NCBI GenBank assembly: GCA_013398055.1 | Contig: VZRS01000232.1 | Coordinates: 124,001 to 188,000 of the forward strand | Length of the DNA: 64,000 bases | Direction: 5' to 3' | From: Ifrita kowaldi | Taxonomy: Eukaryota; Chordata; Aves; Passeriformes; Cinclosomatidae | Shown: one piece after another, positions 26,140-39,744 of the stretch | Layout of the letters: the number at the start of each line of letters is the position of its first letter | How positions within the stretch are numbered: the stretch's first letter is position 1 | Made by a program: the position numbers and the translations under genes | Notes under the pieces: model-generated | The model's database searches: none | Told to the model about the DNA's origin: nothing | The model's input: the letters and a program-made list of their open reading frames with translations, nothing else

Positions 26140-26923
26140 AAAAAGGAACCTCTCAGTCCAACCTCACATTCACTTTTTTTGCCGTTCCATGCACCAACTT
26201 AGTCCTCAGAAAAGGAGCCTGGGGAACACAAGAAGCAGTATTCCCTGTCCTATATACAAACCTCCTCCCTGTGTCTACACCTGAAACTCCCAGACCACCC
26301 CTGCACATCTCCCATGGGCTCCTTCACTGGCAAACTGGAGACCACAAAGCAAGGGGGACGTGTGAAGTGACCATGGGAGAGGGTAAAGTCTGGGAGCTGG
26401 CATAAGGAAATGGCCCCAGCATTACGAGGCTGTTCCTAGTATGTGTCTGCCATGCAATGAATTAATATGGTTATATTTAATCCTGTTTTCCTCTTCCTCA
26501 TACACTTATCTTTCATACTGGTTCCTCCTCAGCTTCCCAGTAAGCCTGTTTATACTTGCAAAAAAGTTCTCACAAAGTAAGAGTTGTGTTGAATAGGAAA
26601 CTATTTCATCACATTCTCCCCAATAAAACCATAAAGTGGCCCCTTTTTCCTCAATAAACCCCCATCCAAAGACTAGCCCTGTGAGACTTTCGCACTGTTT
26701 CAGCTCTAAGAGATAACGCAGTAAGGTATAATATGCAAAGTTTTATAAACCGGAGCAAGCGCTCCAACCAGGAAACTGGCAGCTCCAACAGGCTTGGCTT
26801 TGGACCTTCTCAGTTCACCACAAATCTCAAATACTGTATCTGGAGATCAGACTTCAGATGTGTGTTGGCTGGATCACTATGACAAAAACAAGGATGAGGG
26901 GGTTTTGTTTGTTTGTTTGTTTG
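26140..26923. repeat. Second copy of exact 784-bp duplication
   Basis: Same sequence as 25355-26138, including the open frame that ends ...GKVWELA in both. It continues naturally into GTTTTGTTTGTTTGG, while its left edge is the isolated N. Probably artefactual. Confidence 0.97.
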
Positions 26924-26960
26924 GTTTTGTTTGTTTGGTTTGATTTGGTTTGGTTTTTTT
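26901..26960. repeat. (TTTG)n microsatellite
   Basis: Degenerate TTTG/TTGG tract ending in a short T run. The same tract is cut short at 26117-26138, where the first duplicate copy ends, and is the likely reason the assembler stopped. Confidence 0.9.
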
Positions 26961-29900
26961 CCACAAAGCCAGCACTAGGCACAGGAAAGGCCAGGGTTTT
27001 GGCTTCAAGGCCTCAGAAAAATAGAATTCAGTTTTTCCATTCTGTCATTATTCTAGGAAAACTCTACAGGTAAGTAAGTCTCACTCTTGTACACTGATGC
27101 CTCTTGGAGACACTTGGGAAGACTGGATAATAGCTAAATTCATAACCAGGCAGGTATCTCCTAAGCTAGGGCTTATTTGTATTGCTCCAATGTACTTCTG
27201 CAGAAACAGGTATTTCAAAGAATTTTAGCCCTTATGAAGGTACTCTGACTTTATAACCCTTCAACAGACAAGCAAGTACCTGGAAAGAAATGCTCTGCCA
27301 TAAAACCCAGCATTTAATAAAGTGCTTTCCCCCCACCGAGAGCTCAAGCACCTGCAGAAAGTGAGCTGCTGTCATCACCTCCCTGTCACCAGGGCCATGA
27401 CTTGTTCACAGCATGGGGAAAAGGCTTGACCAGGACCCAACACTTCGTCAGTCCACATGTGCTATCCATTAGGCTGTAAGACCCTGACAGGAGGTAGATA
27501 CATAGCTCTAAGTCACATACAGTTTACGAAAACATAACTTACAAGTCTGTGATTTAAAGTAGAAGCATAGAGAAATGGAAGGTGAAGGCAGAACCAGCAT
27601 GGGCTTACTGCAGAGAGCAGCATGAGCTACAAGCAAATAGCAAATGCCACTAAAATGTGAAGAAGTCAAAACTTTACATGGAATTTAAACTAGTTCTTTA
27701 CATTGGGTTCATGCTGGATTCTTACACCCACTTATGACTCCATATATCGCATGGTATATGACATTTTTTAATCTAGAGGAGATCTTGACTTGGCTTCGCA
27801 AAGTCACGCATGATTCCCCTGATGCAGGACATGGACAGTGGGTCCCAGGTGTGCTGCTCTGCATGTTGAAGATTATATAAAAAGGGAAACTATTCCTTCT
27901 CATAGTCTTTAACACTATTACTGATACTATCATTAAATGAGAGAATATCCCTGAGGCTGGGAAAACCTCAGGGAGTGTGGGAGCTAACACCTGGACTCAG
28001 GATTGGTTTCCTTGGTTATTACAGCTGGCTGAATGGTTTTAACAGATAATGATATCTAATTTAATTATATATTAGACAAAACATTTCTGATTATTATTCA
28101 TCCAGCCAGGATTAATGAATTTCTAAGTCTTTCTTCTGTCCTAAATTTTTTCTACCCTCTTGTCATTTACCTCTTTTTGTTTTCAAGCTCATCTGAAATC
28201 TACCTGTCTGAAGAGAGAGGTTTACCTCCCTACTAACTTGCATGATTTTTTTTCTTAATGATGATGCTCCTTAAATTCATTTCCACAGTTTATAATTTGT
28301 TTCTGAGGTCATCGGAGAAAGCATTTAAGTCACAAAATCATTCTTTTAAAGCACTGATATTCCGCCTTTCTCATCCACTATTTAAAATAGAGTCCATTTA
28401 AAGGCAGGGCCCTGTAGTTAACCCTTGTTGATTTAGAATTCCTCACACCAATCATTAACTTCTATTCTATTTGGCATCTCTACACCTTTTTAAACTATTA
28501 TTTCTTTCTCCACCGCATAAGTGGTGAACTATTGAAATCCGATTTATTTTAACCACATAGTTCATCCTGATGAAACTAGATTACTAAATAATTTTCTGCT
28601 CTGCTGTATATACCACTTACTTTCCAAATGCAGGCCATGATAGAAAACCAGATCAGGGAGTAGACTATTTTGCGTGTTGCTGGGACAGATATGCAGTGGC
28701 GGGAGGAAATTTGGAAGGCAAATTGGAGTGGGAAGGCATTCCAGGAAGCCCACGGCGTTATGGAATTGTCAGAGATGTCAGGCATTGCAGCAAGAGAGCT
28801 GCACTGCAGAGCACTCACCAGCAAGGAAGGCAGAGAGGGCAAGGAGAAGACAAAGTTGTGAGCCTTGGTGGTTCCTTCAGTACCTACAGCCATGCACGCG
28901 TGACATTCCCTGGGCTACCCACGTACAGAGAGAGATCCCAGCACAGGGTGAACCAACCTCCCCACACATCTACAGCCCCAAACATAGCTCCTTCCAGCCA
29001 GGCAGAGAATAATCCCCCTGTGATTAAGCATTAAGCTGTCAGCTAATTTAGAGACAGTAAGATCTAAACACAAACCGTAAATGAAGGTGGTGATGAATAT
29101 AAGGTTCAAACACAAAGCTTCTCATGCAGCAGGAGAAATGAAACTAAGAATGTTTAGTTTCCTCTAAGGTCTCTAAAAAATTTTCCCAGGAACTTGACAT
29201 TTGCAAACTGCTTATCATACTTCTGTTAAGGCATGGTTTAAGAAAAAGTCCTGCCTGGCCAGCAGCAATAATTAAAAAGCAATTCTCACCTATTTAAGAT
29301 TTTAAAACCTACAGAAGACCTCAGATTTTTCGTAGAGTTGCTATTACTCAAAAGTAGATGGCAAATCTTGCTTTTCTACCTAATGCCTGCTGGCTTTGAA
29401 GCCAATGCACATACTGCTTTTTTATTCACAGGCCATTGTTTTCAAAATAAAGCACTTTTGGGAGTAAGTGTTTTACTTCAATTAATTGCGTTTCCTGTTT
29501 GGGGAAAAACAAACAAACAGGTTTATTCATTTAGAGAACCTGACAACTGCAGATTGCCCATGACTGTTTTTGAAAAAATACTTTATCAATAATGTTAGCC
29601 CACAAATTCAGTAAATGTATTGGATTTGCAAAATAATCCAATAAGGCCATTATGGTGATTCTCCAAAGGACTAGTGACCATCAGGAGAGGAAAGGAGACA
29701 AAATTGTGAAAGGAGTTCCCTAAGGCCATTTTCCTGTTGCAATGTCAAGAGCAAATTTTTCTTTTAGTAATGTCAGTTTTAGAGAAGAAAGGAAGATAAT
29801 GATACAGGTGACAAAAAAGAAATTTATGCCCAGAGAAATGTGTTTCAAATCCTACATCTGAGCTTTAAGGAAAACAAAACAGCCTCTATATACACTTACC

Positions 29901-32900
29901 ATTTTTATACTACAGTGACTAAAAATATCCCTTAAATTATATTACTAAGGTCCAGGGTGGCCACCTTTGATTCATACTAATTTTAGCAGCTGTTTATGTG
30001 GACAAATAATTTGAAAATTGTGCTGTTACTAATATCCATCAAACAAGCAATACAGATCATGATCCTGGGAATATATACATAAATTCTTAGGGAAATGAAT
30101 AATAACACAATACCCTTCTGCTTCCTAGGTCTTATGAACCACTAAGACTTGGTAATTATATTTATCCTCTGCTCTGAAGTTCCAGCTACCAACATAAACT
30201 ACAGCAACTGGTAACTGCATTCTTAGAGGACTGGATTATAATCTTTTTTACAATTGTCACATAAGGGGCAGCTCCTAGAAGTCCTTAAAGCTGCACAGGT
30301 AGAGAAGAGAGTCAGGTCTTCATCAGCAGTTCCCTCTTTGCATTCCAGAATAGCCAAATGGACCCAAAATGCACAACATATTTTTTGCTTCTTAAAGGGA
30401 TTAGCTACTGCACTCTACAAGCCCAAGAGTCAGATTATATTACATATATACACATCTTAAAAGCATGTAAAGAAACAATTTTCACTGCTGTCTTGCAAAT
30501 TCCTAGATAAGACAGGCGAAAAATTCCCGGTTGACAGAACCCAGAAATTGCTTAAAATATTTATATGACATTGCCCTCTAGAGGAAACTGAGAAAAATCT
30601 GTTTTAGTAGAACTCTTCCACAGATGAAAACATGAAATGTTGTTTTCAGCAGAACAATTAGTGTTTGTTAGAAACCATTTTCAGTGAGAACATCCACACA
30701 CTGGTTTGGCTCCATTTGTCATCCATGAGTTTTCACGAAGGAATTTCCCAGCCTCTAGCCTAGGGCTCTGTATTCAGATAGATGGTACCACAAAGTTTAC
30801 TGGTTACCACATGTCTATGTTTTTCTCTTCACTACCAGAATAAAAATAGTCCAGGCTGTGAAAAATTGGCAAGCACTTAGTAATTCTTTCGTTATCATGG
30901 CAAAAAGAGACACTGGTCAAAGTGTATGAGCATGGGAAGGAAGACTTCCCTGACTTTCGTTTCACTGAGTAGTTACCCTGCTAGCCTGAACCCATTCCAG
31001 TGATCAAGTAATGGTGTAGGAAACACAGTCAAGGTTATTGCTCTATTAATCAGTTGTTTTGTCAGTTGTTGCCTTTTTTAGAAGATCATCTGGTTATCTA
31101 TAATACCTACTACAGGGAACAGTTAAAACCAGACCTTGCCACCTTTTCAAACAATAGAAAAGAGTCTTAGGCATCAGCAGAAACAGTAATCACCTTCAGT
31201 AATGTTTCAACAATTGTGTTTTATTTTGAAAAAGCCTGAATCCATTTTCCATCTACCTCTAGTTTCTCACATTCTTGTTAGAGAGGCTTTAGTTGGATGG
31301 GCTTCCTGAGTCTTAGATGCTTCAGGGTGAAATTTGCTGCTAATAATTGCCATTTGCCTTACTCTTGTCCTGTCTTGGTAGGTAAAAGTATTCTTGAACT
31401 GCCCCAAATCTTGTGGCAGTGCCTGCCAATTTATCTTTTCCCTGTTACTGGTCTGTTAAATGTGTTTTCCTTTGGAGGATCAGGTGATCTTGCTGAACAT
31501 CATGCATTTTACCCAGAGAAAGCAGCAAGTACAGTGAATGATACTGCTGTCTGCGGTTGGTACATATGCCCTTCCCCTCTTAGCCCACATCTGATAAAAA
31601 GGAGACAGAAAAATAAGTTTCAAGGAGCATGTGATACTGCTTGGAGCTGGAGGCAAGCGTCACATCAGCTAAAAAAAGCAATGAGTTCTCCATGTTAAAA
31701 AAAAAGCCATCCATTGCAACAGCTGTCTCTGTGGTTATGTACTTGCCTGTTTGCTGGTCTCACCTATGTTTACTGTATTTATTCTCTCACTTATGTCCAG
31801 AGACGACAGGTTCATGCTGACAAACCATCTCTCTGAGGCCAGTGTTGAGCCTCTGCCTGTGGAACCATCTCCTGTTCCTCATTTCTCAACCCTCCCCGCT
31901 CCTGCCCTTTCCAGTTCAGGCCTGATGCCCAGTGACAAAGGATAAGTGGGTTTTAAGATGACATCACTGTTAATGTTTTTGGCTCTGGAGGGTCACAGTT
32001 CAGTTCTAGTACATCTTCCAGGACAGCAACCATCACACCCAGAGGCTGACAAGAAGTCATGATTATGGCCTGCTTGCACAGCAGCCCCAAAGTATGTCTA
32101 AGAATGGAAACACTGCTCACTTAGCCCGGTGCTATAAGAAAAAAATATTTGAATTGAGGACTGGAGAAGCTGTGCCTTTCCAGGACTCATAGCACATCAG
32201 TCAGTACAAGTGGAAAAGGACAACCTCCCAGGATTCTCACTGCCACTCAGTAACCTGGCTCCAGTCACCTCCTCCTCTTGCAGCAGCTCAGAACTTCTGT
32301 CTCAAGAAAATCAGTCTCTTTCGCTTACAGTGTGCTTTGTGCAAAGTTCTGGACTCCGGAATATGAAGAGAAATTCACATTTACAGTTTAGAAGACACTG
32401 TGAATGACTGCACATGGCAAACTGGTGTGTAAGGGCACCAACATTACAGAAAGAGTAGGAATAATGGGCATGAAATGTTCCTTGCTTGTGTTTTTTTACA
32501 TCTGTATTTTTAATTATTGATGGCTAAAACACTATTCTGTGCTAACAAATGTACTGCTGGAGAGGCTGAGAAAATAACTGATGCTGTGGCTGAAGGCCTC
32601 ACCTGTTACTTGGCTGAGTGGCGGAAAAAAGCAACTCTATTTTGCACATTCCAGCAGTTTGCCAATTAGCTAAGTTCTGCTGCCTCCTGACTGTACTTCC
32701 AGATGACCTGAGAGCATGGGATGCCTGCTGTGTGTCAGGCTGAAAATCCCACTCAGGATGTAAAAGGGATCCTGCTGGCACTTTGGTATCAGGGTAAATG
32801 ACAAGGCACAAGGCTGACTCACCGAAACAGGTCATTCCACAGTGGATGAGCAGGCAGGGAAGCGCAGGGAGGGCAGAGCTCCCTCCCAAGCACTGGGCTT

Positions 32901-35900
32901 GCTCTCTTGTAATTACAGCGTGGTCAGAACAGCAAATTAAATGCAGAGGCACAGCCATACATGGGGCAGCAAGGTACAGATTTCTAATCAGAACTTTCAC
33001 AGCTCATTAAAACAAAAACAAAGCACAAAAAAACCCCTCTCCATAACCTCTGAAGTTTTTACATCTCCTAGGGCAACACCGCCAACCTCTGTCCAAGTCT
33101 TTGCAAGCCTGATGCAATGTCTCTGAAAAGCAAGCGTGCAGAGGCAGGGCTGGGAGCAATTTTAGCAGATGACCCTGGGGATGTTGCTTAGTTATGTATG
33201 CTCCTGGGGATCACGATTTCCAGAGAGAGGCCAGCTCTGTTGTTCAGTGCTGACAGTATGAAAAAGACAGTGACAAGCATATTGCTCCCTAAATTTTTGG
33301 ACAAACATGCAAGCACATATGGGATGTGAGCTATTTAAATCAGTGGAAGTGTTTCCATAATTTTTTATGGGATTTAGATAAAACTTGTCTGAACAAGAAG
33401 ATAAATAAGATGCAAATTTGAGGAGGATGAGGGGTTCAGAAATTCTATTGAGGAGGCAGTTGTAGTGATGGGATGTTGCAAATGACCATTGCTGCAAGGG
33501 AATGAGTTGTGCCTCCACAGAAGCTTGGCATGGGGACATTGAGAGGGATGGCAGGAACCAGAGGGTGAGGAGAGGAAACAGAGTGAACACACACTCAGAT
33601 TAATAAAGCAAAGAGGACAAACCAGCTAAATGATCTCTGCTGAGTCTGGGGATTAGTGACCTTCTGTTTAAGACTTTGGCTCTTAAGAGAGGATTTGGAA
33701 TAAAGCTCATTTCTTCAGAGCAATTTATTTCTCAACACGTGTGGCTAAGTCTGCTCATACCTTCCAGGAGACATAAAAGAAGGGAAGAAAAACATCTCTT
33801 TCTTAGTTCCTTAGTCCTGCTATATTTTAAGGGAGGGGAGAGGGAGGAATTTATATCCACTATCAAGTAGGGGATTTATATCCACTATCAGTGTAAAATA
33901 CAGCAGCCATTCTTCAGAGGGGACTGCATGCTCCAGACTTCAGGAGCACAGACTTGGACTGTGCCTTGCAAATGTTAGGCATCCAGAGGCTTTCTCTCAT
34001 TTTGCACAGGTTGAGCACACATTTACTGTATCCCAGCTCATAGCAGCTCAACTGGAGGAGAAAGCACTCAGCCAAAATCCCTGTGTGCTGCTTATTTTCC
34101 ATCCTCAGGACTCGCACACCAGGCAGCTGGGAGGGCACGTCAGCACAGGCTTCTCATCCTTGCCCGTGATAACAAGCCCCAGGTCTCAGCCTCTGTGCCC
34201 TGATCCATCACTTAGCAGCATGAAGATGGGTAATATGATAAAAAAAGGAAACTAATTCAATTTCACAACAGGTTGGGGGTATTTTTTAGGTCAGTTATGA
34301 GAACTCTATTCCCTGAGACTGCATTTGGAGGCTGCAGTCTCCAGGACCACCATATTCGTTTTTTGCTGTGCAGTCAGTGCTGTTAATATTTTAACAAGGA
34401 GCTCCCACAGAAATGTTTGCCAAGGGCAAAGGGACAGGATAAATTTCCATCTGTTTTCCTATTAAAACAAAAATATTTTCTTATGGACATAACCAAGAGA
34501 AGGCCCTGCTAACCCCAGGCAAAGCAGCTGTTTATACTGAGCAGCACTTTGTGTTGGCAGCACTTTTGCTTTAGGAAGGAGGTGAGGAAACACAGTAAAA
34601 CAGAGCAATCGATCCATGCAACCTGACGCGCCTGGAAGGTGGGGGTGCAGTGAGACAAAGCTTTCTGTGATGACCAGCGATGGTTTTCTTGGGGTGATTT
34701 TTCTGTAATGAAAAGGATGTATAAACGAGATTGCACTGCCAGGAAGATAAATCCCCAAAAACTTCAATGAAACACAGTCCCATCACAGGCACAGAAACCT
34801 GAACCACTCCCTCCCACCATAACATAGGCATTCATACACCCAAACACCCAGCCCTACTAAGGAATGGATTTGTTACCCAAAAAGTGGCATGAGGCTGCAG
34901 CTGATTTGCTGAGGGAGCACAGCCCTTGATCCTGGTTCCCATAGTATCCCATCCCCACACATCAGTCAGGGCACATGGAAGCATTTTGAACACACTGCTG
35001 AATAACACAGTGCAACAAAATCTTGTAGATGCTCCAGAGACAACTGCAGCTGCCAGGGCAGGGACAAAGTAGTCATGGTGAGGACAGCCAGCCTCCTGAG
35101 GCAGTGGCAGTGCCTCAACACAGTATGGCAAGAAGCAGCGCCCCATGGAAAATGCAAAACTGGAGCACTTGAATATCAAAGAGTGACCACATCTGGAGGG
35201 GAAGGATGTGCCTCCCACCAAGAAAATATTTCTATTGCAGGAGCAAATCAGTTTATTTTTAAAAAATAATTACATTCAAACTTCTGAAGGAAGGGGATCT
35301 CAATAAAAAAGTGCTTTGAGAGGTGTGCTCTTCTGAAACAACAGTTTTCAAACCACACTCAGATTTTTGAGCAGCTCTTCTCAGACGCAGCAAAGATTTC
35401 ACCACTCCCAGCTCCACAGCACATGCACTGCTCTGCAGGTACAGGTCTGCTCCTTGTCTACAGGGCTCATAACAAGAGAACAAAGAAGATCGCCCTCCTG
35501 AAGACCCCTGCTCAGGGCAGAATCTGTCTCTAATTACAGACAGGGACTGCTTATTGTGTTTCCAGCACCAGCAAGAACTTTTTATTTTTGACAACCTCAA
35601 GATTTCACACAGCAGAGCCCAGGACTGTTACTGACTGCCATAGCAGGCAGCACAAAGTGCTATTTTGAGACCTGTAATTTTGTTTTGAATTTTGAATTGT
35701 CCTCTATAATCAGCTGCTAGCACTTACAGAGAAGCAGGACTGTGTTTAGAATGTCCATATATCACACGCCTACTCATGGCATTGACCTGTTAGGAGGAAC
35801 AGGACTTTACTTCATAGTTCCAGCTACCCTGGAGGCATGAACATGTGATGTGCAGTAGCAGCAAGCATTCAGAAAGACCTTGGCTCTACTGAAAACCCTC

Positions 35901-36048
35901 AGCTTTGGGTAAACTAAAAGCTTTGACTTCAGTAGTGGCACTTGAAGCTCCCTCTCCATGACAAACCTGGTTCCTGAAGGTCTTTCTCAGCATCTTGGAA
36001 AATAAACTGATTTCCCTGACATTTGGCATGCCATATCTTGTGCTGCAG
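26961..36048. other. Non-coding, nothing recognised
   Basis: Probable PDZD2 intron. No exon or repeat family recognised. Three frames are open together at about 28670-29012 because the sequence is GC-richer there. A 17-base direct repeat with 25-base period sits at 33849-33890. Open frames elsewhere are of chance length. Confidence 0.5.
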
Positions 36049-36111
36049 AGGAGTCTTAGCAACTCCCCCCAGGACACTGACTTGAAGAGACTAAGAAAGC
36101 ACTGTGTAAAG
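36049..36111 (+). CDS. Candidate plus-strand exon A, gene not recognised
   Basis: A 63-bp segment between the acceptor CTTGTGCTGCAG and the donor AAAG|GTATGG. Only one of its three frames is open; it starts and ends in phase 0 and reads RSLSNSPQDTDLKRLRKHCVK. The phase is compatible with the next candidate exon 398 bp downstream. The same frame is open further left, so an alternative acceptor (TTTCTCAG at 35990) would make the exon longer with a different entry phase. I do not recognise the peptide. It would lie antisense within the presumed PDZD2 intron. Chance occurrence is possible, as the acceptor has a modest pyrimidine tract. Confidence 0.35.
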
Positions 36112-36509
36112 GTATGGCTGTCAAAACATTTCTCTCTTCATTTTTTTGGAAGCAGCTCAAGTTTGTGGGTTAAAAAGAAGCCAGCCACTTTTCTGACTGT
36201 ATTCCCACATACAGCAATGTTTGGTAATTTTTGGCAATGAGAAAGATGATATTTTGAAGGAGTGGTTGAGTTTTCTCAATTAAAAAATTATAATAATATC
36301 TCATGTTTCTACCACACTGTCATCGCTGGTAATGTATCTTACTCTGCTTTCTTCAAGAACAGTTTGAATTTGGAAATCTGCTTAGCACTGATTTTAAAGA
36401 TTAAATGCATATGGTAGCTGTGTCCAAGCACTGCAGCTATGCTTGATGAAATCCATAATCAAATATTTCAAACTGAATTATATTCATGACAAAATAATTT
36501 TTTTTTCAG

Positions 36510-36605
36510 TTCTCCCAGGACTTGCTCAATGAAGCCCCATTCAGTTATGCTCAAGAAATGAAGGATTCATCTGTCATCCGCAGAAATACTAACAGCCTCC
36601 CTCCA
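36510..36605 (+). CDS. Candidate plus-strand exon B, gene not recognised
   Basis: A 96-bp segment preceded by an excellent acceptor (nine T then CAG) and followed by an excellent donor, CCTCCA|GTAAGT. It is exactly 32 codons in phase 0. The reading frame, FSQDLLNEAPFSYAQEMKD followed by a Ser/Val/Ile/Arg/Asn stretch and ending NSLPP, has normal amino-acid composition, while both other frames contain stops. It shares phase with candidate exon A. It is not a PDZD2 sequence, is on the opposite strand, and I cannot match it to a family. It could be part of a nested or lineage-specific gene, a non-coding antisense RNA exon, or chance. Confidence 0.45.
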
Positions 36606-39600
36606 GTAAGTGAGCAATAGCCCAAAACGAGTAGAGTAGTTCCAAAATACATAGGAAGTTGTTGTCTGGGGGAACATAACCCACATATTTTGGAGATACA
36701 GTTGTATAGACAGAAGATAAATAAATAGGCAGAGTTTTGACTAACCTTTATTCAGTACTCCAATACAGCTCATTTCACTGCAATTGTGTTTGATAGACAC
36801 ACACAATTTGCTAACTCTAAAGAGAGCAATAATTTTCCCTCAATCACTAACATCACCAAAAATGACACCACCTACATTATTCCTCTCTAATGTAATAATA
36901 CCCTGTTAAGCAAAGAGCTTTGATGATTTTATTACTGCATAATGTTTCTCTAAATGAAAAGAAACAAAAAAAAAAGAAACAAGTTCAGCCATAATCAACC
37001 TGTCTCTGCTGTTCACATGGAAATCATGTGGAATTTAAATAAATACCTTTTCTTTAAAGAAGTCATATTCAGCTTTCCTAGCAAGGAGAGACAGATGAGT
37101 GGTACTCACAGCTGGCTCCTCCAAGAAGTGTTGTGCTGCTCTTACTCACTGTATCTGACCCCAGCACCACTCCAAGACCTGTGGACCTGTAGGCGCACCA
37201 GGCAGGTGCCAAAACAGCCCAGTCTGTCCAGAGCTGCCCAATCCATTACAGCTCCAGTCATCTGCCCCTGCATCCTCTAGAGGCTGACCACATCCATAGG
37301 ACAGCCAGCAGGAGGGACTGTGTGCCCTCATTTCTCCTTTCTTGTTGTCTAGTGTATTGTTTTAGCCCCTTGGAACAGGGAGGGTTTGGATGGCAGGCTG
37401 GAACTAGAGCTGAGGTTACATGAAGCCCAGGGTATGTGAGAACACTTCTGCAAACCCTGCTGCAGAGATGGGAAGTGGCAGAGCTGTGAGATCCTCATGC
37501 CAAATCCTCCACTGTTAAGGGAATAAATCCAGGGGATTCCCTAAAGCATCCATGTGAAAAACTCTTTCAATCAGGCAAGAAGGGGCTGCCCTGGAACACT
37601 TGGCAGGTGAGGAATAAATACATAAGCAGTGATTTTGCTTGCCCAATCCAGCCTGGTGCAGCAGGAGCTAAGTCAGTATTTTAATTTCACTGAACATGTG
37701 CAGGCACTACTAAGTACATCACACCACAAATCACAGCACCCACAGCCCCTTGTATTGACATGGAAGTGTTTCTCACTCAGCCAGAGAATAATTAGGCAGT
37801 CAGAAATTGAATAGTAGTCAGGACTACTATTTAGTGTGCTGTCCTGCCCCAACAACAACTTGAAAAACCAAGGGGCAAGGGCTCTGCTACTTCCACCATA
37901 GCAGCAACGTGGAAATACTCTAGGAAAGTTTCTTCTTGAAAGCAGTCTTCCCAGAAGGCAAGTTGATGTTGCCTTTCAGCCTGGTATAAAGATAGACAGA
38001 ACTACGTCCCTTCTGAGCACCCCAGTGGAGAAAGCTACTGAAAAACTGTCAAAGCATCCTCAAGCACTCCAGATGAACAGTGTGGGAACATGGGGTTGGA
38101 GCTGCCAGCCAGCTTCCTGATAGGCAAAATCCAGCTCTCCAAACTGGGAGCATCCTCAAGGTCCCAAACTGTCATCCATCAACATCACCCTTGTCAAATA
38201 GCAGTCAGCAGTAAGTAAGGCAAGGACGCTTTGATGCTGAAAATAAAACAGGTTTGACTAAGAAATGTCCTAAATGTTGGCCTAAATTGGATGTAGAATA
38301 TTCTAAAACAGAATTTCAAGTATAATGCTGGCCCCACACCACCAAAACTCTGCCTTGGTAATGGCCAAAAAAGTAAGGAAAATGGAGCACTTGGTTCCCA
38401 TTAGCTGCAGTCACAGCTAGCTGGTTTAGTAACAGAGCTTTCCAAAAGGAACAAGCCCTAAATTAAGTCTTCAGGGACAAGCCAAAAAGGACAGATATCC
38501 AAATATTTTGGAATTCATTGGCTATTATCTCTCATTTTGCATTATTAATAAGATAACATTATTGCCACCCACTGCAAGCAATTCCCTTGTATTTAGAAAC
38601 AGTGACATCTGACAAAAGGGAAACAGCAAACTAACTGCTTTTTGCCACAAACACTCTCAAATTTGGAGGTGCCACTGATTGATACAACCACAGTACCAAT
38701 ATTTATATACTCATTGAATTGCAGGCTAGGAATTACAGAGGGTTGTTTTCATACCTGTAAAACCACAGAAGGCTGAGTTGCCCAGCACCCACAGACTGAG
38801 GAGTCACTGCTTTTATTCTTCCACGTGGCAGAATTGGGAGTGATGGTCAGCCCAAACTCCGACCACATTCACTGCCTGTTGGGGTCACTTCACTAGCACT
38901 TGGTTTCCAAAAGTGTCCATCCCCAAGACAGATTCCCTTTTGGCAAGAGGGGGAGGATTTCATGCCCTCAGGTACATTGTAACCTCAGGTATGAATGAAC
39001 ATTTACATTCTCATCTACAGCAGAGAAATGTTTTTGCCTTTGCAAAGGGTAATGTGAGAAAGTCTGCCAGCCCACAAGGAGCAAAACTGGGACAATAACT
39101 GATTTTACAGCATGGAATAGCTGAATTTAAAAAACACCACAAGAACAATCTATATCATTGCAAAAACCTTAATTTTTTATTTGAACTCTTAAAGATTTCA
39201 AGTTTTCTGGGTCAGGAGACATCAGAAGAGAGCAAATGCATTAAAATCAAAGGGAATTTATTAAAATGAAGTTGTTCCAAACTGGAAAACACAAAAATGT
39301 CTTGCTTTGAGAAAGTCTCAGACAACATTTAGCTGTCAAAAAAGCTTCCCTCAACTGAAATAATTCAACAAAAATAAGAAGCACCTGTAAAAATATCTTC
39401 CAGTGCTGCTGCGTCTGTGTTCATTTTTGCTTAAGGAAACAGTTTTATACAAACCCAGGAAGGCTCCTGTTTTAGTGGAGCCCCTCTGGTGATTATGACG
39501 TATAAATTTTTGACCAAATGACCCCTGAAAATTTTCCAGAGGAAGTGTGAGTAGCACATGCAGGCTAATTTTCAATTTGCTTTTGTTACTTATTTTCTAC

Positions 39601-39744
39601 AAGACCTGAAGAACGAACCCAGGACCCTCTCATGGGTTGGAAAGCAGGAGTCAAAACCTCTGCTCTTGGACTTCCATTCAGGATAAACTGTGACTTGCAC
39701 CACGTGGCACCAGAGGTGGCTGCTCGTGGCTCCTCCACCCTTAC
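36606..39744. other. Non-coding, nothing recognised
   Basis: Between the candidate antisense exons and the PDZD2 start exon. No further plus-strand exon with convincing splice sites and no polyadenylated terminal exon was found. The gene suggested by exons A and B, if real, must end here or overlap PDZD2. Confidence 0.5.

Larger units (their letters stand above)
1..39744 (-). other. PDZD2: Putative PDZD2 intron following the first coding exon
   Basis: PDZD2 is transcribed leftward and its donor lies at 39744. I looked on the minus strand for the continuation of PDZ1, which should be rich in aromatic and hydrophobic residues after the Ser/Arg split codon, and found none. The simplest reading is that all of 1-39744 is one large intron. 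It contains CR1 fragments, an assembly gap, an artefactual duplication and the candidate antisense exons listed separately. Its end lies outside the window. Confidence 0.6.

Noticed and set aside
25339..26405. Repeated open frame of about 90 codons as a duplicated gene
   Set aside because: The repetition is explained by the N-joined assembly duplication; the peptide is unrecognised and has no exon signals.
28670..29034. Three overlapping plus-strand frames open together, with a TATGCAG acceptor and GTGAGC donor
   Set aside because: Simultaneous openness of all three frames points to local GC-rich composition rather than coding selection; the splice sites are ordinary.
31801..31943. Possible exon after a pyrimidine-rich TATGTCCAG acceptor, with a proline-rich open frame
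   Set aside because: No GT donor is found at the expected end (GATAAG instead), and the proline content follows from the C-rich sequence.
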